Source: Nocardioides sp. S5
GTDB taxonomy: Bacteria > Actinomycetota > Actinomycetes > Propionibacteriales > Nocardioidaceae
Direction: 5' to 3'
Assembly (NCBI RefSeq): GCF_017310035.1
Contig: NZ_CP022296.1
Location: forward strand, 2,666,001 to 2,730,000
DNA length: 64,000 bases
The notes under the pieces are model-generated. The model was not told where the DNA came from. It did not search any database and saw nothing but the letters and a program-made list of their open reading frames with translations. This document shows positions 18,335 through 26,602 of this stretch, one piece after another. The position numbers and the translations under genes were made by a program. Each line of letters opens with the position of its first letter. Within the stretch, counting starts at the first letter, position 1.

Positions 18335-19565
18335 GTCCGTAGTGTGCCGGACGGGCCACCGCAACCACCTCGCCGATCACGATGATCGCGGGCGGGACCA
18401 CCTCGTGGGCGGCGAGGTCGTCGGCCAGCGAACCCAGCGTGCTGAGCACGGTGCGCTCGGTGGGCATGGTGCCGTCGACGATCACGGCGACCGGGGTGTC
18501 GGCGGGACGTCCCCCCTCCAGCAGCACCTCGGCGATGGCGGGAGCGTTGTCCACCGCCATCAGCAGTACGAGAGTCCCCCGCAGCCCGGACACCGAGTCC
18601 CACGCGACCAGTGACTCGGGGTGGCCCGGCGGCAGGTGGCCGGAGATGACCGTGAACTCGTGCGCCACCCCGCGGTGCGTGACGGGGATGCCCACGCGGG
18701 CCGGCACCGCGATGGCGGAGGTGAGGCCGGGGACGACGGTCACCGGCACCCCGGCTGCCGCGCACGCCTGGATCTCCTCGTAGCCGCGGCCGAAGACGAA
18801 GTTGTCACCGCCCTTGAAGCGCACCACGCGCTTGCCGGCCAGTGCCCGGTCCACGATGACCTGGTTGATCTGCTCCTGGGAGGCCGACCGGCCGCGCGGC
18901 AGCTTGGCGACGTCGATCAGCTCGACGTGCGACCCGAGGCCGTCGAGCAGCTCGCGCGGTGCGAGCCGGTCGGCGACGACCACGTCGGCCGACGCCAGGG
19001 CGTGGTGCGCGGCGACCGTGGCGAGCTCCGGCTCGCCGGGACCGCCGCCCACCAGCACCACGCCCGGCGTGCGGTCGTGGGCGTCGGCGGCGCTCAGCTG
19101 GCCGTCGCGCAGCGCGGTGACGATGTCGTCGCGCAGCGCCGCGGACTTCCGTGGCTCCCGGTTGCCCAGCACGCCGACCGTGACGCTGCCGTGGTGGCCG
19201 ACGGCCGGGGTCCACGCGGACCCTCTGAGCGCGTCGTCGGCGCGCACGCAGAAGGTGTGGCGCTGCTCGGCCGCGGTCGCCACGCGCGCGTTGACCTCAG
19301 GTTCGTCGGTGGCGGCGACGACGTACCACGCGCCGTCGAGGTCGGTCTCGGTGAACTCGCGCAGCACCAGGGTGAGCTCGCCGGCCAGCCCCTCGATCGC
19401 GGGGCTCACCTCCGGGCTCACCACCACCACGTCCGCGCCGGTCGCCAGGAACGTGGGGACGCGGCGCTGGGCGACGTGCCCGCCGCCGACCACGACCACC
19501 CGGCGTCCGGCCAGCACGAGCCCGGCCAGGTAGGGATGGGTCTCCGAGGAACCGTTGTCGGGCAT
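18327..19565 (-). CDS. cobA: Siroheme synthase: uroporphyrinogen-III C-methyltransferase fused to precorrin-2 dehydrogenase
   Basis: 412-residue fusion. Residues 1-150 form the NAD-binding precorrin-2 dehydrogenase/ferrochelatase part (VVVVGGGHVAQRRVPTFLATGADVVVVSP). From about residue 165 comes the uroporphyrinogen-III methyltransferase domain with VVLVGGGPGEPELATVAAHHAL, the DVVVADRLAP block, VVRFKGGDNFVFGRGYEE and the PGLTSAIAVPARVGIPVTHRG signature. The reactions lead from uroporphyrinogen III to precorrin-2 and sirohydrochlorin, for siroheme (sulfite/nitrite reductase) or cobalamin. The order of domains and length match CysG/CobA fusions of actinobacteria. Its 3' end overlaps the next SpoU gene by 8 bases. 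Confidence 0.92.
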   Translation of the reverse strand: MPDNGSSETHPYLAGLVLAGRRVVVVGGGHVAQRRVPTFLATGADVVVVSPEVSPAIEGLAGELTLVLREFTETDLDGAWYVVAATDEPEVNARVATAAEQRHTFCVRADDALRGSAWTPAVGHHGSVTVGVLGNREPRKSAALRDDIVTALRDGQLSAADAHDRTPGVVLVGGGPGEPELATVAAHHALASADVVVADRLAPRELLDGLGSHVELIDVAKLPRGRSASQEQINQVIVDRALAGKRVVRFKGGDNFVFGRGYEEIQACAAAGVPVTVVPGLTSAIAVPARVGIPVTHRGVAHEFTVISGHLPPGHPESLVAWDSVSGLRGTLVLLMAVDNAPAIAEVLLEGGRPADTPVAVIVDGTMPTERTVLSTLGSLADDLAAHEVVPPAIIVIGEVVAVARPAHYGRA

Positions 19566-19614
19566 GCTGCATTGTCTCTGGTCAGCGCCTTGGACCCGTG
19601 GCTAGGTTCGAGGA

Positions 19615-20136
19615 ATGAGCATCGAGCGACCTGTCAGCCCGAACCCGTACGACTACCTGCCGGCGACCGCGTCCTTCACGGTCACCAGTGACGACGTCAC
19701 CGATGGTGCGCCGCTCAAGGACGACCAGGTGGCCGCCCTCGGCAACACCTCGCCGCAGCTGAGCTGGTCGGGCGCGCCCGAGGGCACGAAGTCCTATGTG
19801 GTCACCTGCTTCGACCCCGACGCACCGACCCCGAGCGGTTTCTGGCACTGGTGCCTGGTCGACGTCCCCGCCGACGTCACCTCGCTCGACACCGGCGCCG
19901 CGGCCGGCGACCTGCCGGGCAAGGCCTTCCACGTGCGCAACGACGGCGGGGAGGCCGGCTTCATGGGTGCGGCGCCGCCGGAGGGCGACCAGCCGCACCG
20001 CTACTTCTTCGTGGTGCACGCCGTCCAGGACGAGACGCTCGGCGTCGACAACGGCGCGTCCAACGCCGTCGTGTCCTTCAACCTCGCGTTCAAGACGCTG
20101 GGCCGGGCGATCATCCACGGCACCTACCAGCACTGA
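19615..20136 (+). CDS. YbhB/YbcL family Raf-kinase-inhibitor-like protein (PEBP)
   Basis: 173-residue phosphatidylethanolamine-binding-protein fold. The ligand-pocket motif is visible as [25 protein letters not shown], followed by [21 protein letters not shown] and [11 protein letters not shown], which are the conserved PEBP segments. The bacterial role is unknown. TAGGTT at 19603-19608 lies 6 bases before the ATG, pointing to leaderless transcription. It is divergent from siroheme synthase and ends 21 bases before a strong terminator. Confidence 0.9.
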   Translation: MSIERPVSPNPYDYLPATASFTVTSDDVTDGAPLKDDQVAALGNTSPQLSWSGAPEGTKSYVVTCFDPDAPTPSGFWHWCLVDVPADVTSLDTGAAAGDLPGKAFHVRNDGGEAGFMGAAPPEGDQPHRYFFVVHAVQDETLGVDNGASNAVVSFNLAFKTLGRAIIHGTYQH

Positions 20137-20157
20137 TCGTCCTGCGCCCGAGCCCCT

Positions 20158-20208
20158 GGGGGCCCGGTGGTCCCGGCCCCTGCGGTCCAGACCACCGGGC
20201 CCCCTTTT
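20158..20208 (+). terminator. Rho-independent terminator after the PEBP gene
   Basis: A perfect 15-bp inverted repeat (20158-20172 with 20190-20204, 17-base loop), very GC-rich, followed directly by TTTT. It lies 21 bases after the PEBP stop and isolates it from the CAP-domain gene. Confidence 0.85.
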
Positions 20209-20320
20209 CGGGAACCTGTCATGCAGAAACGGTCAAACTGTTGTGATCCGTGGTGGGAAAACTCCTGAGATCTCCTCAAGATCCGACACCCGACGCGGAT
20301 CCCGCACTGGAGGAACGACC

Positions 20321-20878
20321 GTGCGCCACCCCCGACCCCGCTCGCGACGGCCGCTGGCGCGCGCCGCCACCGCAGCGGTGCTGGGCGCGGCCGTGCTCGC
20401 CGGACCGACCGGCGCGGTCGCCGCGACGTCACGGTGGGAGCCTGCGGCACGGACGTGGTCGGTCCCCACCGTGCTCGTCGAGGACCCCACGACCAGCCGT
20501 GACCACGACCGGCTCGAGGACGCGCTGATGGTGCGGATCAACGACGCCCGAGCGGCGCTCGGGCTGCGCAAGATCTGGAACTTCGACGTCTGCACCGACG
20601 AGCTCGCCGAGCACTGGGGCCTGCGCATCGCCCGCACCGGCGTCTTCGCGCACCGCGACCAGGGCGAGGTGATCCGCCGCTGCCGCCACGCGTGGGCCGG
20701 GGAGACGCTCGTGCGCGGCACCGCGCTGACCCCCGACGAGATGGTGCGGCTGTGGCTCGACTCCCCCGACCACCGCGCCATCCTGCTCAACCCGGACGCC
20801 CGCCGGGCCGGCGTGGCGATCACGGAGGACCCGCAGGGCCGGATGGTCGGCGTGGTCAACCTGGTGCGGCACCGCTGA
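20321..20878 (+). CDS. Secreted CAP (SCP/PR1)-domain protein
   Basis: 185-residue secreted protein. The basic N terminus (RHPRPRSRRPLAR) and a hydrophobic stretch end in GAVAA near residue 35, a plausible signal peptidase site. The rest is a CAP domain: RINDARAALGLRKIW, HWGLRIARTGVFAHRD with the conserved His, AGETLVRG and WLDSPDHRAILLNPDARRAGVAI. CAP proteins act outside the cell and have varied roles, so none is assigned. The start is GTG 20321 because GGAGGAACGACC precedes it. Two Cys (about 89 and 127) could form a disulfide outside the cell. Terminators flank it on both sides. Confidence 0.85.
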   Translation: MRHPRPRSRRPLARAATAAVLGAAVLAGPTGAVAATSRWEPAARTWSVPTVLVEDPTTSRDHDRLEDALMVRINDARAALGLRKIWNFDVCTDELAEHWGLRIARTGVFAHRDQGEVIRRCRHAWAGETLVRGTALTPDEMVRLWLDSPDHRAILLNPDARRAGVAITEDPQGRMVGVVNLVRHR

Positions 20879-20920
20879 CGCGAGGGCCGCGCGCGCCCGC
20901 GTGCGCCCGCGTGCGCCGTA

Positions 20921-20986
20921 CCCCTCACGTGTGAGACGATCCCCGGCCCCCTCGTGGGTGGGCCGGGGATCGTTTCGCGTGAGGGG
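20921..20986 (+). terminator. Nested hairpin between CAP gene and ABC exporter operon
   Basis: The inner stem is a perfect 14-bp pair, 20936-20949 with 20960-20973, followed by TTCG, and probably terminates the CAP gene. An outer 9-bp pair, 20921-20929 (CCCCTCACG) with 20978-20986 (CGTGAGGGG), encloses it and covers the ribosome site GAGGGGAGAG (20981-20990) of the next gene. A competing small hairpin, CTCAC-GT-GTGAG (20924-20935), uses part of the outer left arm. Confidence 0.75.
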
Positions 20987-20993
20987 AGAGCGG

Positions 20994-21791
20994 ATGCTGC
21001 ACGTCGCCGTGGCGTCACGCGCCTTCCGCCGCTACTCGACCTATCGCGCGGCCACCGTCGCGGGGGTCTTCACCAACTCCGTGTTCGGCGTCATCTACTC
21101 CTTCGCCTACCTGGCGCTGTGGAGGGCCAACCCCGACGCGGGCGGCTACGACGCCGTCGACGCGGTCACCTTCGTCTGGCTCGGCCAGGCGCTGCTGATG
21201 ACCGTCGCGCTGTGGGGCGGGGGCGCCACCGACGACCTCGCCGAGCGCATCCGGACGGGCGACGTGGCCATCGACCTCTACCGGCCCGTCGACCTCGTCG
21301 GGTGGTACCTCGCGAGCGACCTCGGCCGGGCGGCGTACCACTTCCTCATCCGCGGTCTCGCCCCGACCGTGGTGGGGCTGCTGCTCTTCGACATCGCCCT
21401 GCCCGACTCCCCCGTCGCGGCGCTGGGCTTCGTGCTCAGCATCCCGCTGGCGGTCGTGGTCAGCTTCGCCATCCGGTTCCTCGTCGCCTCGACCGCCTTC
21501 TGGCTGCTCGACGCCAGCGGTCCGCGCATCCTCACCGGCGCGCTCGCGATCTTCTTCAGCGGCATGTCGCTCCCGCTCGTGCTCTTCCCCGGCTGGCTCG
21601 GCACCCTCGCCGAGGCACTCCCCTTCTCGGCGATGATCCAGGTCCCCAACGACATCTGGCTGGGCCGGCACACCGGGATCGACCTCGTGGGCGCGCTGGC
21701 CTTCCAGGCGGGCTGGGCGGTCGTGCTGCTGCTCGCCTGCCGGTTCGTGCTGGCGCTCGCGACCCGCAAGCTGGTGGTGCAGGGTGGCTGA
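20994..21791 (+). CDS. ABC-2 type exporter permease 1
   Basis: 265-residue permease with about six membrane helices, of the uncharacterised ABC-2 family that occurs as permease-permease-ATPase triplets (the COG4587/COG3694/COG4586 type). Recognisable blocks are DDLAERIRTGDVAIDLYRPV, typical of the loop after helix 2 in this family, and FFSGMSLPLVLFPGWLG. It should form a heterodimer with the next permease. The start is ATG 20994 with the ribosome site GAGGGGAGAG at 20981-20990, part of which can be sequestered by the upstream hairpin. The stop overlaps the next gene by 8 bases. Confidence 0.85.
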   Translation: MLHVAVASRAFRRYSTYRAATVAGVFTNSVFGVIYSFAYLALWRANPDAGGYDAVDAVTFVWLGQALLMTVALWGGGATDDLAERIRTGDVAIDLYRPVDLVGWYLASDLGRAAYHFLIRGLAPTVVGLLLFDIALPDSPVAALGFVLSIPLAVVVSFAIRFLVASTAFWLLDASGPRILTGALAIFFSGMSLPLVLFPGWLGTLAEALPFSAMIQVPNDIWLGRHTGIDLVGALAFQAGWAVVLLLACRFVLALATRKLVVQGG

Positions 21792-22617
21792 GACCTCGAC
21801 GACCTCGACGACCGCGCGGTTGTGGCACCCGGTCGCGCGCTACGGCGACATGGTGCGGCTGTGGGTCCGCGCCGAGCTGTCCTACCCCGCGTCCTTCGCG
21901 ATGCTCGTCGTGGGCAGCATGCTCATCAACGCCCTCGACTTCGCCGGCATCGCGATCATGTTCTCCAGCATCGACTCGCTCGGCGGCTTCGGGCTGCGCG
22001 AGATCGCCCTGCTCTACGGCGCGACCGGCGTCGGCATCGGCATCGCCGACACCCTCATCGGGAGCGTCGAGCGCATCGGCGAGTTCATCCGCACCGGCCG
22101 CCTCGACCAGATGCTCACCAAGCCGGTGCCCCTGCTGGTGCAGGTCTGCTCCGACCGCTTCACCCTGCGCCGGCTCGGGCGCATCACCCAGGCGAGCGTC
22201 GTGATGGCGTGGGCCCTGCCGATCGTGGACTGGACGCCGTCGCGCGTGCTGGTGGCGGTGTTGATGGTGCTCAGCTCGAGCGCGCTCTTCTTCGGCCTGT
22301 TCGTCCTCTTCAGCTGCGTCCAGTTCTGGACCAGCGACGCCAGCGAGTTCGCCAACGCCTTCACCTACGGCGGCAACACGCTGACGCAGTACCCCCTCAC
22401 GGTCTTTCCCCGCGAGCTGGCGATCGCGCTCACCGTCGTGCTGCCCATCGCGTTCGTCAACTGGTACCCGTGCCTCTACCTCCTCGGCCGGTCCGACCCG
22501 TTCGGCTTCCCCGAGGGGTTGCAGTTCTGCTCGCCCCTGGCCGCCGCCGTCGTCGTGGCCGCCGCCCTCCTCGTCTGGCGCACCGGTGTGCGCCGCTACA
22601 CCTCCACCGGAAGCTGA
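21784..22617 (+). CDS. ABC-2 type exporter permease 2
   Basis: 277-residue permease, about six membrane helices, related to the preceding one: IERIGEFIRTGRLDQMLTKPVP is the counterpart of the loop in permease 1. The N terminus is Thr/Ser-rich. It starts with GTG 21784 inside the end of the upstream gene, so the two subunits are translationally coupled in keeping with a 1:1 heterodimer. The transported substrate is unknown. Confidence 0.85.
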   Translation: MAETSTTSTTARLWHPVARYGDMVRLWVRAELSYPASFAMLVVGSMLINALDFAGIAIMFSSIDSLGGFGLREIALLYGATGVGIGIADTLIGSVERIGEFIRTGRLDQMLTKPVPLLVQVCSDRFTLRRLGRITQASVVMAWALPIVDWTPSRVLVAVLMVLSSSALFFGLFVLFSCVQFWTSDASEFANAFTYGGNTLTQYPLTVFPRELAIALTVVLPIAFVNWYPCLYLLGRSDPFGFPEGLQFCSPLAAAVVVAAALLVWRTGVRRYTSTGS

Positions 22618-22622
22618 GCCCC

Positions 22623-23576
22623 ATGCCACTGATCGACGTCTCCGGCCTCGAGCGCACCTTCGTCGTACGCCGCCGCGCGGGCTTCATGCGCCGCACGCGT
22701 TCCGAGGTGCGCGCGGTCCACGACCTGACCTTCGCGGTGGAGACCGGGGAGATGGTCGGCTACATCGGCCCCAACGGCGCGGGGAAGTCCACGACGATCA
22801 AGATGCTGACCGGCATCCTGGTCCCGACCGCGGGCTCGCTGCAGGTGGCCGGGCTCGACCCGAGCCGGCAGCGCACGGAGCTCGCCCAGCGCATCGGCGT
22901 GGTCTTCGGCCAGCGCACGACCCTGTGGTGGGACCTGCCGCTGCGCGACTCCTTCGAGCTGCTGCGCAAGATCTACCGCATCCCCGACGCGCGCTACCGC
23001 CAGAACCTCGACCGCTTCGTCGAGCTGCTCGACCTCGGTGACCAGCTCGACACACCGGTGCGCCAGCTCAGCCTGGGCCAGCGGATGCGCGGCGACATCA
23101 CCGCGGCCCTGCTGCACGACCCCGAGATCCTCTACCTCGACGAGCCGACCATCGGGCTCGACGTGGTCAGCAAGGGCCGGCTGCGCGAGTTCCTGCGTGC
23201 CCTCAACGCCGAGCGCAGCACCACGCTGCTCCTCACCACGCACGACCTCCAGGACATCGAGGCGCTGTGCGACCGGGTGATCGTGATCGACCACGGCACG
23301 TCGGTGTACGACGGCTCGCTCGCCGGGCTGCACGCCCAGGGCGGGTCGAGCCGCACCCTGGTCGTCGACCTGGTCGACGAGGGCCCACCCATCGACGTAC
23401 CGGGAGCGCGGGTGAAGAAGGTCGAGGGCCCGCGGCAGTGGCTGTCGTTCCCGACCGAGGCGAGTGCGGCCCCGGTCGTGGCGGCGGTGGCGGCGGCGTA
23501 CGACGTGGCGGACCTCTCGATCCAGGAGCCCGACATCGAGGACGTCATCCGCGACCTCTACTCCCGCGGCGCCTGA
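22623..23576 (+). CDS. ABC transporter ATP-binding protein of the ABC-2 triplet
   Basis: 317-residue ATPase. Walker A GPNGAGKST, signature LSLGQRMRGD (a variant of LSGGQ typical of this COG4586-type group), Walker B ILYLDEPTIGLD and the H-loop LLTTHDLQDIE are all present. The Q-loop region GVVFGQRTTLWWDLP is characteristic of the subfamily. A C-terminal regulatory portion of about 80 residues follows the ATPase core. It begins 5 bases after permease 2 and completes the three-gene exporter operon. Its stop is only 5 bases from the stop of the convergent phosphatase gene. The substrate is unknown; drug or lipid export is only a guess. Confidence 0.9.
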   Translation: MPLIDVSGLERTFVVRRRAGFMRRTRSEVRAVHDLTFAVETGEMVGYIGPNGAGKSTTIKMLTGILVPTAGSLQVAGLDPSRQRTELAQRIGVVFGQRTTLWWDLPLRDSFELLRKIYRIPDARYRQNLDRFVELLDLGDQLDTPVRQLSLGQRMRGDITAALLHDPEILYLDEPTIGLDVVSKGRLREFLRALNAERSTTLLLTTHDLQDIEALCDRVIVIDHGTSVYDGSLAGLHAQGGSSRTLVVDLVDEGPPIDVPGARVKKVEGPRQWLSFPTEASAAPVVAAVAAAYDVADLSIQEPDIEDVIRDLYSRGA

Positions 23577-23581
23577 CGCGG

Positions 23582-24733
23582 TCAGCCACCCAGGGCGCGG
23601 CTGCGCTCGGAGTCGCGTTCCGGAGAGGTCAGCGGCTGGCGCTCGAGGACGAGCATCGCGCGGTCGTCGTCACCGCGCGGGACCTTCTTCAGGACCCGCT
23701 TCGGCATGCCGGTGAAGCCGCGCGCGTCCACCGCCTGGAGGGCGACCTGGCGCAGCCAGTCGATGCCGTCGTCGAGGTCGCGACCGGCCGTCTCGATGAC
23801 GCCGTCGGTGTAGAACATCAGCGCCTCGCCGGGGCGCAGGCGGCCGTGGCTGGGGGTGAAGTCGGCCTCCTCGATCACGCCGAGGGCCATGCCGCGGGCG
23901 TTGTCGACCGACCACCCCCGCTGCCCGAGGTGCCAGTGCAGTGCGGGCGGGTGGCCGGCACTGGTGATCGTGTAGTCGCCGGTGACCAGGTCCACCTTGA
24001 TGTGCACGGCGGTGGCCAGTGACTCGTCGGACTCCTGGCGCAGCAGGAAGTTGTTCGCCGCCGCCATCAGCTCGGCCGGAGGCAACGCGCCGATGAGGCC
24101 GCCGAGGGCACCGGCGAACTGCAGGGCCTGCGGACCCACGGACGTGCCCTTGCCGCACACGTCGACCAGCGCCATCTCGAGCCACCGGCCCTCGCGGAGG
24201 TCCGCGACGAGGAAGTCACCGGCGTAGCTGGGCCCGTTGGCGGTGATGGTGGCCGACTGCGAGCGCCACCCCTCGGGCAGGGGCGGCACCACGCCCTGGC
24301 GCTGCAGGCGGTCGCGCAGCTGGGTCAGCACGGCCTCGCTCAGCGCCATCGGGAGGCCTGATCGCTGGCGGCTCGACTGGTAGAGCGCGAGCCCAATCGC
24401 CACGGCGAAGATCAGCAGGGCCGACGGACGGCTCGCAGTGGCGAAGCTGGTCTCGACCGAGGTCCACACCGAGACACCCATGAGCACGGCGACGAGGACG
24501 AGCAGCGGCACGAAGCGCAGCAGCATCGTCCCGAGCATGAGGAAGAGCAGCCACAGCGAGACCGGGACGACGACGCGCGCCAGGGCGCCGACCGCCACGG
24601 CGAGGGCCACCAGGGCGAGCAGCACGAGCAGCAGGAACGCCTGGCTGCCGCGGGAGCCGGTGCGCCAGCCCTCGACCCGCTGGCGGACGTAGGCCCCGCA
24701 ACCGCGGATCACCGCCCCCAACGCGCTCGACAC
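23582..24733 (-). CDS. Membrane-anchored PP2C/SpoIIE-type serine phosphatase
   Basis: 383-residue protein: four to five membrane helices in the first 125 residues, then a SpoIIE/PP2C phosphatase domain. Metal-binding motifs are visible as MALVDVCGKGTSVG, GHPPALHW and ALMFYTDGVIE, with a final DDRAMLVLER. Such phosphatases act on anti-sigma-factor antagonists or similar partners in stress pathways; the partner here is unknown, and no anti-sigma gene is adjacent. It starts at GTG 24733, with TACCCT (reverse strand, 24740-24745) 6 bases upstream. It is divergent from the alpha/beta hydrolase. Confidence 0.9.
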   Translation of the reverse strand: MSSALGAVIRGCGAYVRQRVEGWRTGSRGSQAFLLLVLLALVALAVAVGALARVVVPVSLWLLFLMLGTMLLRFVPLLVLVAVLMGVSVWTSVETSFATASRPSALLIFAVAIGLALYQSSRQRSGLPMALSEAVLTQLRDRLQRQGVVPPLPEGWRSQSATITANGPSYAGDFLVADLREGRWLEMALVDVCGKGTSVGPQALQFAGALGGLIGALPPAELMAAANNFLLRQESDESLATAVHIKVDLVTGDYTITSAGHPPALHWHLGQRGWSVDNARGMALGVIEEADFTPSHGRLRPGEALMFYTDGVIETAGRDLDDGIDWLRQVALQAVDARGFTGMPKRVLKKVPRGDDDRAMLVLERQPLTSPERDSERSRALGG

Positions 24734-24812
24734 GTCCGAAGGGTAGGGCTCACCGGATGCATCCCGCGGTCGAACCCCGAAATCCGTGGACCCCTCTCGC
24801 TAGGCTCCGGGC
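24734..24812. promoter_or_regulatory. Divergent leaderless promoter region
   Basis: Two -10-like hexamers face outward: TACCCT (reverse, 24740-24745), 6 bases before the phosphatase GTG, and TAGGCT (forward, 24801-24806), 6 bases before the hydrolase ATG. Neither has a clear -35 box and neither leaves room for a ribosome site. Confidence 0.5.
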
Positions 24813-25793
24813 ATGCCCCTGGAACCGCTGCAGGCCGACGTCCTCGGGCCGGACTACCGGGTCGAGACGTTCTCCCTCCCGCCCGACGACGAGGGCCCCG
24901 TCGTCGCCACCCTGGTCACGCTCGAGCCGACCCGTCCCAACGGCCGCGCGGTGCTCCACGTCCACGGCTTCGCCGACTACTTCTTCCACGACGAGTACGC
25001 CCGCTGGTGGGCCGACCGCGGCTACACCTTCTACGCCATCGACCTGCGCAAGTACGGCCGGTCGCTGCGCGAGCACCAGACGCCTCACTACGTCAGCGAC
25101 CTGGCGGAGTACTTCGGCGAGATCGACTTGGCCTGGTGGCGCATCACCCAGCGCGACGGGTTCACCGACGTCATCGGCTCCGGCCACTCCACCGGCGGGT
25201 TGACCCTCCCGCTGTGGGTCCACGAGCGGCGCCCCGCCGAGCTCCGGGCGCTGGTGCTCAACTCGCCGTGGTTCGACATGCAGGGAGCCGCCTGGCTGCG
25301 GAGCCCGGCCACGCGGGTGGCACTCGAACGGCTGGGCACGCGGCGGCCCATGCAACCCATCCCCCGCAAGGTCAACGACGTCTACGGCCGGACCCTGCAC
25401 CGCGAGCACGGAGGCGAGTGGGACTACGACCTCGACTGGAAGCCGCTGCAGTCCCGCCCGGTCTACATCGGCTGGCTGCGCGCCGTGCGCCGCGGCCACG
25501 CGCAGCTGCACGCCGGCCTCGACGTCGCCTGCCCCACCCTGGTGCTCTCCTCGGCCCGCTCCTGGTTCGGTGAGCAGACCGACGAGACCGCCACGACCCA
25601 CGACATCGTGCTCGACGTGCAGCAGATCCGGAAGTGGGCCTCGTCGGTCGGTCGCCACGTCACCTCGGTGGCGGTGGAGGGCGCGATCCACGACATCGTG
25701 CTGTCGCGCCCCGAGGTCCGGGCGACGGCGTACGCCGCCCTCGACACTTGGCTGCGCGCGTGGGTGGAGCCGGACCCCTCGGCGGTCGAGTAG
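24813..25793 (+). CDS. Alpha/beta hydrolase (serine-hydrolase/lysophospholipase type)
   Basis: 326-residue alpha/beta hydrolase. The nucleophile elbow is GSGHSTGG (Ser near residue 129), the oxyanion region is HVHGFADYFFHDEYARWW, and a catalytic His candidate sits in VEGAIHDIVLSRPEVR near residue 290. This resembles the S33-like lysophospholipase/monoglyceride lipase group; the substrate is unknown. No signal peptide is visible, so it is probably cytoplasmic. TAGGCT precedes the ATG by 6 bases. It converges on the TauE/SafE gene with 47 bases between. Confidence 0.88.
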   Translation: MPLEPLQADVLGPDYRVETFSLPPDDEGPVVATLVTLEPTRPNGRAVLHVHGFADYFFHDEYARWWADRGYTFYAIDLRKYGRSLREHQTPHYVSDLAEYFGEIDLAWWRITQRDGFTDVIGSGHSTGGLTLPLWVHERRPAELRALVLNSPWFDMQGAAWLRSPATRVALERLGTRRPMQPIPRKVNDVYGRTLHREHGGEWDYDLDWKPLQSRPVYIGWLRAVRRGHAQLHAGLDVACPTLVLSSARSWFGEQTDETATTHDIVLDVQQIRKWASSVGRHVTSVAVEGAIHDIVLSRPEVRATAYAALDTWLRAWVEPDPSAVE

Positions 25794-25840
25794 CGCCCGA
25801 GCGCGAGCGGCGTACCGAGACCCCTCCGGAGCGATCGGGC

Positions 25841-26602
25841 TCAGGCGAGCAGGGCGACCAGCGCGGTGAGCCCGACGACCGCGATCACGGCGCGCAGCAG
25901 GGGTGGCGGAAGGCGCCGGCCCACGGTCGCGCCGAGCTGTCCGCCGACCACCGAGCCGAGGGCGATGAGGCCGGCGACCTCCCAGTCGACGTCGGCGACA
26001 GCGATGAAGACCAGCGCGGCGACCGCGTTCACGATCAGGGCGAGCACGTTCTTGGTGGCGGTGTGGCGCTGCATCGAGTCGGCCACACCGATCCCGAGCA
26101 CGGCCATCAGCAGCACGCCCTGCGCCGCGCCGAAGTAGCCGCCGTACACGCCCGTCGCGGCGACCGCCGGCCAGACCCACCAGACGCCGTGGTCGGGGAT
26201 GCCGCCGCGGGCCGCGGCGCGGGCGGCGACGGCTCGCTGGACGCGCGGGCCGACGACGACGAGCACGACGCCGAGCAGGATCAGCACGGGCACGATCGCG
26301 TCGAACGCCGCCGACGGGAGCCACAGCAGGAGCAGGGCACCGAGGACGCCGCCGAGCAGGGACGCCGAGCCCAGTCGCAGCACGCGCGAGCGCTGGCCGG
26401 CGAGCTCGCGGCGGTAGCCGAAGACCCCGGACATGCTCCCCGGCACGAGGCCGACGGTGTTGCTCACGTTGGCGGTCACCGGGGGCACGCCGAACGCCAG
26501 CAGGGTCGGGAACGTGATCAACGTTCCCGACCCCACCACGGTGTTGATGGTGCCGGCCGCCACTCCTGCGAGGGCGATCAGCACTGCTTCGACGGGACTC
26601 AC
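25841..26602 (-). CDS. Sulfite exporter TauE/SafE family permease
   Basis: 253-residue membrane protein with about eight helices. It shows the two TauE/SafE repeats: AGVAAGTINTVVGSGTLITFP near the N terminus and ATGVYGGYFGAAQGVLLMAVLG in the second half. Members move anionic organosulfur compounds or sulfite, among other anions; specificity is not deducible. The ATG overlaps the stop of the upstream SPFH gene by 4 bases (26599-26602), so it belongs to a NfeD-SPFH-TauE operon. That arrangement is unusual, since SPFH/NfeD pairs are not normally linked to a transporter. Confidence 0.9.
   Translation of the reverse strand: MSPVEAVLIALAGVAAGTINTVVGSGTLITFPTLLAFGVPPVTANVSNTVGLVPGSMSGVFGYRRELAGQRSRVLRLGSASLLGGVLGALLLLWLPSAAFDAIVPVLILLGVVLVVVGPRVQRAVAARAAARGGIPDHGVWWVWPAVAATGVYGGYFGAAQGVLLMAVLGIGVADSMQRHTATKNVLALIVNAVAALVFIAVADVDWEVAGLIALGSVVGGQLGATVGRRLPPPLLRAVIAVVGLTALVALLA

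Noticed and set aside
25794..25840. Terminator between the hydrolase and TauE genes
   Set aside because: Only an 8-of-9 imperfect arm pair is visible and no T-run follows; too weak to annotate.
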